Shown here: piece by piece, positions 58,246 through 64,000 of the stretch | Position numbering within the stretch: the first letter of the stretch is position 1 | How the letters are laid out: each line of letters begins with the position of its first letter | Source: Phytopythium helicoides | Lineage: Eukaryota > Oomycota > Peronosporomycetes > Pythiales > Pythiaceae | Reading direction: 5' to 3' | Assembly: GCA_024867545.1 (NCBI GenBank) | Contig: JANFNE010000066.1 | Span: 1-64,000 of the forward strand | DNA length: 64,000 nucleotides | The notes under the pieces: model-generated | What the model was told of the DNA's origin: nothing | Database searches by the model: none | What the model saw: the letters and a program-made list of their open reading frames with translations, nothing else | Program-made: the position numbers and the translations under genes

Positions 58246-60462
58246 CTAATCGAGCTTGTTGAAGTGCTCGCGTAGTGCTTTTTCGTGCCACGACTTCTTC
58301 ATGAATCGCAGCATCAGGTACCAGTCGACAGCGACGAGAATTACAACCACAAACAGTGTCGGCATCCATCGCATTGTGAGGCAGACGCCGTTGACAGATA
58401 CCAGAGCCACTAGTTTCCATTGCGCTGGAAGCTGTCGCAAGGTCATTCCCTGCCGCTCATCATTTGCAGTGGTCGGGACAGCAAGGGGTAGGTGCTTCAT
58501 AGAGCTCGCTGACCGCGGGAATCACAGATCGGGAAATGACCGGATTGGTGTCGGATGAGCACGGGAGCTCCTCTTCATCAGTATCATCGCGCTCCCCGCC
58601 ACCTGTGGCAGCCTCTGCGTCTTCGTCGTCCGATTCTTCCGATTCATTGTCGTCGTCGTTCTTGGACGAGTCGTCATCGTCGTCTTCTTCCTCATCATCG
58701 TCGTCAATTGACAGCCGATCTCCGGTTGCCAACGCTGTTGAGCCACCACTACCTCTACCACCATCCCCAGCTTCTCTGTAGTCGCCACTCTTGCCCTTTT
58801 TTCCTCTTCCTCTTCTTCTCAGCCCGCGCCTCACGTGACAGTTGTGCCGCAAAGATGGCCGTTGAAATCGCGTGCTCCCACGCAGTGTACTCCGCGTGAG
58901 ATGGAGCACAGATCTTCCAACAGCGCTCCCGTGTTCGAACGATGAACATATACGGTGTGGGGGCCGAGTCGAGCGCCATGCTGCTCGTGATGGCAAGCGA
59001 CGCATGCTTGTTGTTCAGATTGAGCTTTGATTGCGAGAGGCCTCTCTGCGCTGCAACCTCCGACTCGAAATACCGCAGCATACACTTGCGAGTGTCCAGC
59101 ACAAACCATTTGCGATACCAGTTGCGTCCGCGAAACTTGACACTGCGCTCCACAATGAGAGACCCAGCCTTGATGTGCTCTTCGCTTGTACTGGTCGAAC
59201 GAGCTAATCCCGATACGAAGGGCTTGGTAATCAACGAGATGGACGAATTCACGATTCGTCGAGGGTACATCGAACGATTCCTTGTCTGCGCAATGTACCC
59301 CGATCGCCGCCGATCGCCATCACCTTCTCCTCCGAGTACAGCCGCTGAACCAATCGATGGGAAGCTCCTGCTTCGATCAGAGGCGTCGCTACTGCTCAGC
59401 GGGGACGGTGGTGCTGGCGTAAGCCCTTGAGTAAGAAGGGGCGGGAACGGAGGCAGATCCTCCCAATGCAGCAGGAGCAGAAGCTGGTGCTGCTGGTGCT
59501 TGCACTGCTTTCTCGACCTCCGCCCAGTACACAAGCACCTTCGCTTTGCTCCACGTGTACGTGTTGTCCCAGTCCAGCGTGCAGATACCAGGAGTTGTAC
59601 ACCTGTAGAACCCCTTGATCGCCTTGACAGTCGACTCCTCTCGCGCATACGGCTTCACAATTTGTCCGTTGAAAGTCACACTGAAGCCAATGTTGTGCTT
59701 CTTGGTCGTGAACTGCCAAGATGCAGTGTCGCCGACGCTGGTAAGTGTCAAACTCAGCGAGAATGACTGACCCGCGCGAACAGGTTACAATGGTGCCTGG
59801 CAGTCCTTCAAGGATTTTTGACGACGTGCTGTTCCCATCGTCGTCTTCGCTATCGTCCGACAGGTGTGTGTCTTCGAGGAACTCGCGCAACAGCTTGGAC
59901 GTGCGCACCTCCGGGACTCGCAGGATCTCCGCCAGGTAGGCATTGAGCTCCTACCGAGCAGGCACGAAAGCCGGTCAGTGGTGGGGCTCAAGAAGGCAGT
60001 ATCCAGGATGTGTGTCGGGTACCTGACGTTTCTGCTCAATGTAGTCGTTGTCATAGCGCTTCTTGCGCATCGACGGCAGGTCGCGCGGCAGGTTGGACCG
60101 TGGATACATTTTCAGCATCTGGCATTCGACAACGTCAGTCCTGGTGGACAGCAAGCATCCGCACGCCAGCGCGCACCCACCCTCGAGTGCAGCGCGCGGA
60201 ACTGCTTGTAAGTGCGGAAGACACGGCGCGGCGCCTCGCCCACTCCGGCGTCCTCGAGCTCCACGGCGACCGTGAAGAGCGCGAAGAAGGCCGCGCGCTC
60301 GGGCATGTAGCGCAGCGGGTCCAGCGCCTTCTTCTTCTTGGGCGACGCCGCGCGCTGGATCGTGTGCGCCTCAATGTGGCAGCGCGCCAGCTGCCGCTTG
60401 CCGTGCGGCCGCGGGGTGGACACGGGCACCGCCGCCGCCGGCCGCGCGACCTCGCCGTCCAT
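58246..60462 (-). CDS. PX-GOLD-PH protein with C-terminal membrane anchor
   Basis: Probably a phosphoinositide-binding membrane-traffic or contact-site protein. Exon 1 (60462 to about 60204) starts the PX domain (FRTYKQFRALHSR). Exon 2 (about 60125-60024, MYPRSNLPRDLP...DYIEQKRQ) and exon 3 (from about 59948, ELNAYLAEILRVPE) finish it, with clean GT-AG introns. Next comes a GOLD domain (ASWQFTTKKHNIGFSV, TLDWDNTYTWSKAKVLVYW, about 59715-59510). A PH domain follows (RNWYRKWFVLDTRKCMLRYFE to WEHAISTAI, about 59130-58850), then a basic and long Asp/Glu tract (about 58720-58600) and a hydrophobic anchor (TLFVVVILVAVDWYLML, about 58360-58310). Frame changes at 59750-59752 (AAA), 59462-59464 (CCC), 58797-58802 (T6) and 58485-58488 (GGGG) are all at homopolymers. 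If the 59462 break is real, there are two genes: PX-GOLD ending at 59389 and PH-anchor starting at 59270. Confidence 0.78.
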
Positions 60463-60929
60463 GAGGCCGCTCGCTTGACCTTTACGACGACCTCCCCAAG
60501 ATCAGCTCTGGAGCGGGCCACAAGGCGGTGTGGAGCGCTCCAGCGCCAGCACGCCGGTGCAAACGTCTTGCGTCCACTATGGCGATCGGGTTTCCTTTTT
60601 TTGGCCTGGCCTTTCCGCTTGCTTCAACCGCGCGACCGTTTTATTTCCGCCAATCAAGCGCCCGCACCGTTCTGGCTACATTCCGCATTTGTAGCGTCAC
60701 TCTGACTACTATTTTCCATATAGAAACAGCTTAAAGCGGACCAAAGCGCACTGGTTTTGGCCAATGGTCGCGCGTCCTTGGCGTCGCTTCCGGATCCTCG
60801 ACAGCAACTTGCCGTTGCCGCCGCCAGACGCGGACCGCCCCGCCGCCGCCGCTCCTCATTGCCGAATTCGCGCGCCAGCCCCCAAGTCGCCTCCCCAGTC
60901 GCTTTCCTTCCACGTTTCCGCCCCCAAGC
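60463..60929. promoter_or_regulatory. Divergent promoter region
   Basis: 467 bp between the PX-GOLD-PH gene (minus) and a thioredoxin-like gene (plus). Contains a T-rich stretch and CCAAT-like words (CCAATCAAG near 60650, CCAATGG near 60760). No other feature recognised. Confidence 0.45.
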
Positions 60930-62234
60930 ATGGCGATCCAGCAGGTCGAGAGCGCCGAGCAGTTTCGAGCGCTGACGGCGGCCGCCGCGCTGTCGGTCGC
61001 CTGCTTCTCGGCCCCGTGGTGCGGCGGCTGCAAGCTCGTGGACCCGCAGGTCGAGGCGCTCGCCAAGGAGCTCTCCAGTCTGGTGCGTTGCCTGCTACTT
61101 CAATCGTGCTGGCGCTGTTGTAGATACTGACGCTTTGGGGGGGCTGGTGGCAGCAATTCGTCAAGGTGAACGCCGAGGGGATGGAGGCGCTGTGCGAGGA
61201 GCTCGAGGTCGCCAGCTTCCCCACATTCCGCGTCTACAAGGACGGCAGCTCGCTTGGAGAGTGCGTCAGCTCCAAGTTTGACAAGGTGGAGGAGTTCATT
61301 CGGGCGCACGCAAAGAGAGGAGACCCACCCGCGGAAGAAGCCGATCAGCTGATGCCCGAAGCCGCCAACGAAGCGAGGCCTGTAGTTGAAACCGATGCCT
61401 CCATTTCGGGTGCCGTCACGCCGCTGATGGGCTCCGAAACAAGTGACGGAGAAAACGAGGAGGACGATGAATCTCCTGGAAAGAAGCGCTCGGAGCGCGA
61501 CGAGGAGGAGCAGGATGTAGAGGAGCCGAGCCCAAAGAAGGCAAAAACCGAAGACGAAATCGTGGACGAAGCCAATGCGGCTGCGTTGGTTGTAGACAGC
61601 GCAACGGACGAGACGAGCGAGACCATGGATACTACCGAGGTAGCTTCGACTTCATTCGGGGAGATCAGTGCGGAAGTCGAGATGACAACTAACGACGGCG
61701 TTGGAGAGCCCAACACGTCGGAAGGGGAGGAAGAAGAAGGAGGAGGAGAGACTGCAGCGGCAAACAAGATTGATGGTGATGTCGTTGAACCTGCAGCAGC
61801 CGATGATGAGGGGGCAACAAACGAGATGATGGAAGACGAGATCAATGAGACGGATGAAACTGCGTCGGTCGAAGATGTCGTGGCCGACGAGAACGAAGCG
61901 GTGCTGGTAATGGACGAAGGGCTGATAGCAACACAGATCCCTCCTGCAGAGTTGCTTGAGAGCGTTGAGCTTTCCAAGATCACCGATGAGCAGACTAGGA
62001 CTGATGCATCGTCGAAAACCGACGACCTGTGCCACTGCTGACAAGCTTCCAGCAGACAACCACGATGCAAACGAGTCTGCTTCAGATGAAGTGTCTGCGG
62101 AAAACGCCGCTGACGCCACTCTGTCCAGCGATGAGTTGCTAGCTCAAAAACTCGAGCAGACGGAAACTGGCACTTCCGTGCCGCTTGAGAATGGCGCGGA
62201 TCCGGCAAGCGCTGACAACGCAGTCGCGGCATGA
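60930..62234 (+). CDS. Thioredoxin-like protein with long acidic C-terminal tail
   Basis: A thiol-disulfide oxidoreductase fold. Exon 1 (60930-61082) carries the active site SAPWCGGCK, so the motif is CGGC rather than the usual CGPC. The intron is 61083-61153 (GTGCGT to GGCAG). Exon 2 continues QFVKVNAEG and the cis-Pro region ASFPTFRVYKDG, completing one thioredoxin domain of about 105 residues. After it comes a tail of roughly 320 residues that is very rich in Glu, Asp, Thr and Ser, with a SPKKAK patch. The frame changes by one base near 62030; the second part (KLPADNHDANES to the stop at 62232-62234) keeps the same composition. If the break is real, the protein ends at 62041. No signal peptide, so it is probably cytosolic or nuclear. 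A close relative starts at 63878. Confidence 0.88.
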
Positions 62235-62379
62235 AGGCTCCATTGTTGCGAACGTGTTGCCCGCGATTAGTTACTTTATGCGTGGCGTGTGCATGTGGGT
62301 ACGAGCAGTGCTCCTACTACATGACGCTGAAGGCGGTGGCAAGCAGGCTCTATTACTTTGACACGTTTGTGTTTTCTAT
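62235..62379. other. Convergent intergenic spacer
   Basis: 145 bp between the thioredoxin-like gene and the LYAR-type gene, which end towards each other. Nothing recognised. Confidence 0.6.
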
Positions 62380-63159
62380 CTACAGTAGCCGCACGACCTT
62401 GACAACCGCGAACTTGTCGGCCTCGGCCTTGATGGCAGCCTCCAGCTCCCTCACGAGGTCGGCGTCGCTCTTGCCGGACGGCTGCTTGTCCTTGACAGTC
62501 GCGAGCACGCGCGTCTGCAGCTCCGACAGCTCAAGCTGCTTCCCGTCCGCGGCCTTGAGCGCCTTGCGGATGAGCTTGGACCACTTGATGGGCTTGTCGG
62601 CCTTGGACCTTCTTGCTCGCGGGGGCTCCTCCTCCTTCTCCCACGCACGTCCGCGCTGCGCTTCTTGCTGTCACTGCTGTCCTCCTGCCGGGTTCGGCGC
62701 GTCGGCCTCTTGCTGCTCGGACGCGGCCTTGAAGTCTGCCTCGTAGATGGCCCACACGCGGTCGACCGTCGCTGGGTCTGCGTTCGAGACGCTGTTCTTC
62801 ATGAAGTTGACGAACTTGGCGCGCTTGCGGGGCACGTTGTCGTAGCCGGCGACGCGCGAGAGCACGCTCTGCAGGCGCGCGTCGCCCGCGGGCGCCTTGG
62901 CCTCCTGCACCACGGCCATCCATCGCTCCTGCGGCGACAGCTTGGCGGCGCCGGGCTTCTTCTTCTCGCGGTAGAGGCTGCCCTCGTACTTTTGCGCCTC
63001 GGACACGCAGCTCGTGTGCGCCGCGTAGTCGTCGCCCTCGAACACGACGCTGCAGTCCACGCAGCTCACGGCCCAGCAGTTGCGGCAGCGCGCCGCATGC
63101 GCGTCCACCTTGTTCTTCTTGAGCGTCTCGTTGCAGCCCTCGCACACGAAGAACACCAT
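62380..63159 (-). CDS. LYAR: LYAR-type C2HC zinc-finger nucleolar protein
   Basis: The start MVFFVCEGCNETLKKNKV, with CRNC, SCVDC, GDDYAAH and QKYEGS, matches the LYAR zinc-finger family, whose known members are nucleolar and linked to ribosome production and growth control. The true ATG is at 63159. A middle helical segment (ERWMAVVQEAK...VWAIYEADF) and a C-terminal SKADKPIKWSKLIRKALK region with a Lys-rich end (stop at 62380-62382) also fit that family. Between them the frame changes twice: a TGA appears at 62671, but EDSSDSKKRSADV is readable in another frame, and the conserved end is readable again from about 62640. The breaks sit at GGAGGA and GGG/CCCCC runs and are probably consensus errors. 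Divergent from the thioredoxin-like gene at 63878. Confidence 0.9.
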
Positions 63160-63877
63160 CGTCACGGCTCGATCTCGCCGCGGTGGAAGCGCGGGCCGGT
63201 CGACAACGATGAGGCGTGCGGATCAATGGCTGCGCCGGTTGAGTGGCAATGGGGCTGGCGATGGAGGTGACCCACACCAACACGCTGGTGGAGGTGGCCC
63301 ACATCCAATACACGTTCAAAACCCATATTCGTCCCACGGACTACAATGCGTTTGGCTCGACACAAAACGATGGACTTGCGTTCAGTATACCCGGTCCCGC
63401 GATCGATCGCGCGCCAAGTCGTTCAGTATGCAATTCTAACGGTTTCCACGTCCCGATCGATCGCGTCTCGTCATGGGCCAGCCGGACTACATTGGCTCTT
63501 GGCGCCAATTTGCGGCCGACCCCCTTTCAGCCAATCCCCGTGCGCCGTGGAGGCTAGCGCCGGGTCGCTTACGAGGCACCGCGCGCGCCAATCAGCGGGC
63601 GCCGTCGGCTCTCTCTTGGGGGAAGTATGGGGGGAATATCCAGGGGACATTCCATGGTTGTTTCCCTTGGAATCCTGGATAGTATCCAGAAAGACTGTAT
63701 GTGCTGGACGGGCGCCATGGGTCGGAATTAGGTGTTCCCCAATCCGAGCGAGGCAATCGTGTCCTACCTTCCTGGTCAAAGTAGCGAATCGCTCCTCGAG
63801 CTGATCTTCAGTTTCGAATTCGCGCAGTCGACACCAAGCCTCTCTTCGTCGCCACTTCACCCCTGAGCTTCGCCAAG
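63160..63877. promoter_or_regulatory. Divergent spacer between LYAR-type and second thioredoxin-like gene
   Basis: About 720 bp, the longest gene-free stretch in the right part. No supported reading frame. CCAAT-type words occur (near 63530 and 63588). It must contain both promoters; no repeat or RNA gene seen. Confidence 0.45.
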
Positions 63878-64000
63878 ATGATCCAGATCGAGTCGCCCGA
63901 GCAGTTCAACGAGCGCATCGCCGAGGGCAAGACGACCGTGGCGTGCTTCTCGGCCCCGTGGTGCGGCGGCTGCAAGACGGTCGCTCCCCACGTGCAGAAG
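63878..64000 (+). CDS. Thioredoxin-like protein, 5' part only
   Basis: The first 41 codons of a second thioredoxin-like gene, cut by the window end. It starts MIQIESPEQFNERIAEGK and has the same ACFSAPWCGGCK active site as the gene at 60930. The start-to-motif spacing is also the same, so the two are paralogues from a local duplication with the LYAR-type gene between them. Whether it too has an intron after the first beta-alpha-beta unit and an acidic tail cannot be seen. Confidence 0.9.
   Translation, partial: MIQIESPEQFNERIAEGKTTVACFSAPWCGGCKTVAPHVQK

Noticed and set aside
61345..62232. Minus-strand Ser/Thr-rich frame opposite the thioredoxin tail
   Set aside because: Mirror of the acidic GAA/GAC codons on plus; no independent evidence.

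Overview
The window looks like nuclear DNA of a stramenopile, most probably an oomycete. The evidence is short GT-AG introns in compact, closely spaced genes, a MyTH4-FERM myosin, a flagellum-type PG-rich repeat gene, a Fanzor nuclease gene, a Ty3-type LTR retrotransposon and a hAT transposon. No bacterial operons, CRISPR array, rRNA or tRNA gene was seen. The species cannot be named from sequence alone.

Positions 1-43134 are a head-to-tail tandem array of a unit of about 3.9 kb. Nine units lie in the window, and the array runs off the left edge. Each unit carries one minus-strand reading frame of about 840 codons for an unrecognised low-complexity protein (Thr/Ala-rich start, charged middle, Glu/Gln/Asn runs, basic end). 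The roughly 1.4 kb between frames holds a short tandem repeat upstream of the start codon and several microsatellites after the stop codon. Units 1-4 and 5-9 form two sequence subfamilies with mosaic exchange. The fifth unit is broken twice: by a complete Ty3-type retrotransposon (17434-22942, by-eye identical 285-bp LTRs, 5-bp target duplication, intact 1522-codon gag-pol with a chromodomain-like end) and by a hAT element (about 23841-25989, intact 550-aa transposase).

The array stops abruptly at about 43134. Next to it (43329-45236, minus) is a Fanzor gene, the eukaryotic relative of the TnpB RNA-guided nucleases. It has recognisable RuvC motifs and zinc finger but is frame-broken as assembled.

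From 45.6 kb on the DNA is ordinary gene-dense sequence: a PG-rich repeat/IQ/PH-like protein (+), a MyTH4-FERM myosin (-), an RS/RGG-rich SPOC-domain protein (+), a PX-GOLD-PH membrane-anchored protein (-), a thioredoxin-like protein with an acidic tail (+), a LYAR-type zinc-finger protein (-), and the start of a second thioredoxin-like gene (+) cut by the window end. These are probably independent housekeeping genes arranged as divergent or convergent pairs.

Many of these genes are interrupted by single-base frame breaks, most of them at homopolymer runs, while the coding signal continues on both sides. I read most of these as assembly consensus errors, so pseudogene calls in this window should be treated with care.
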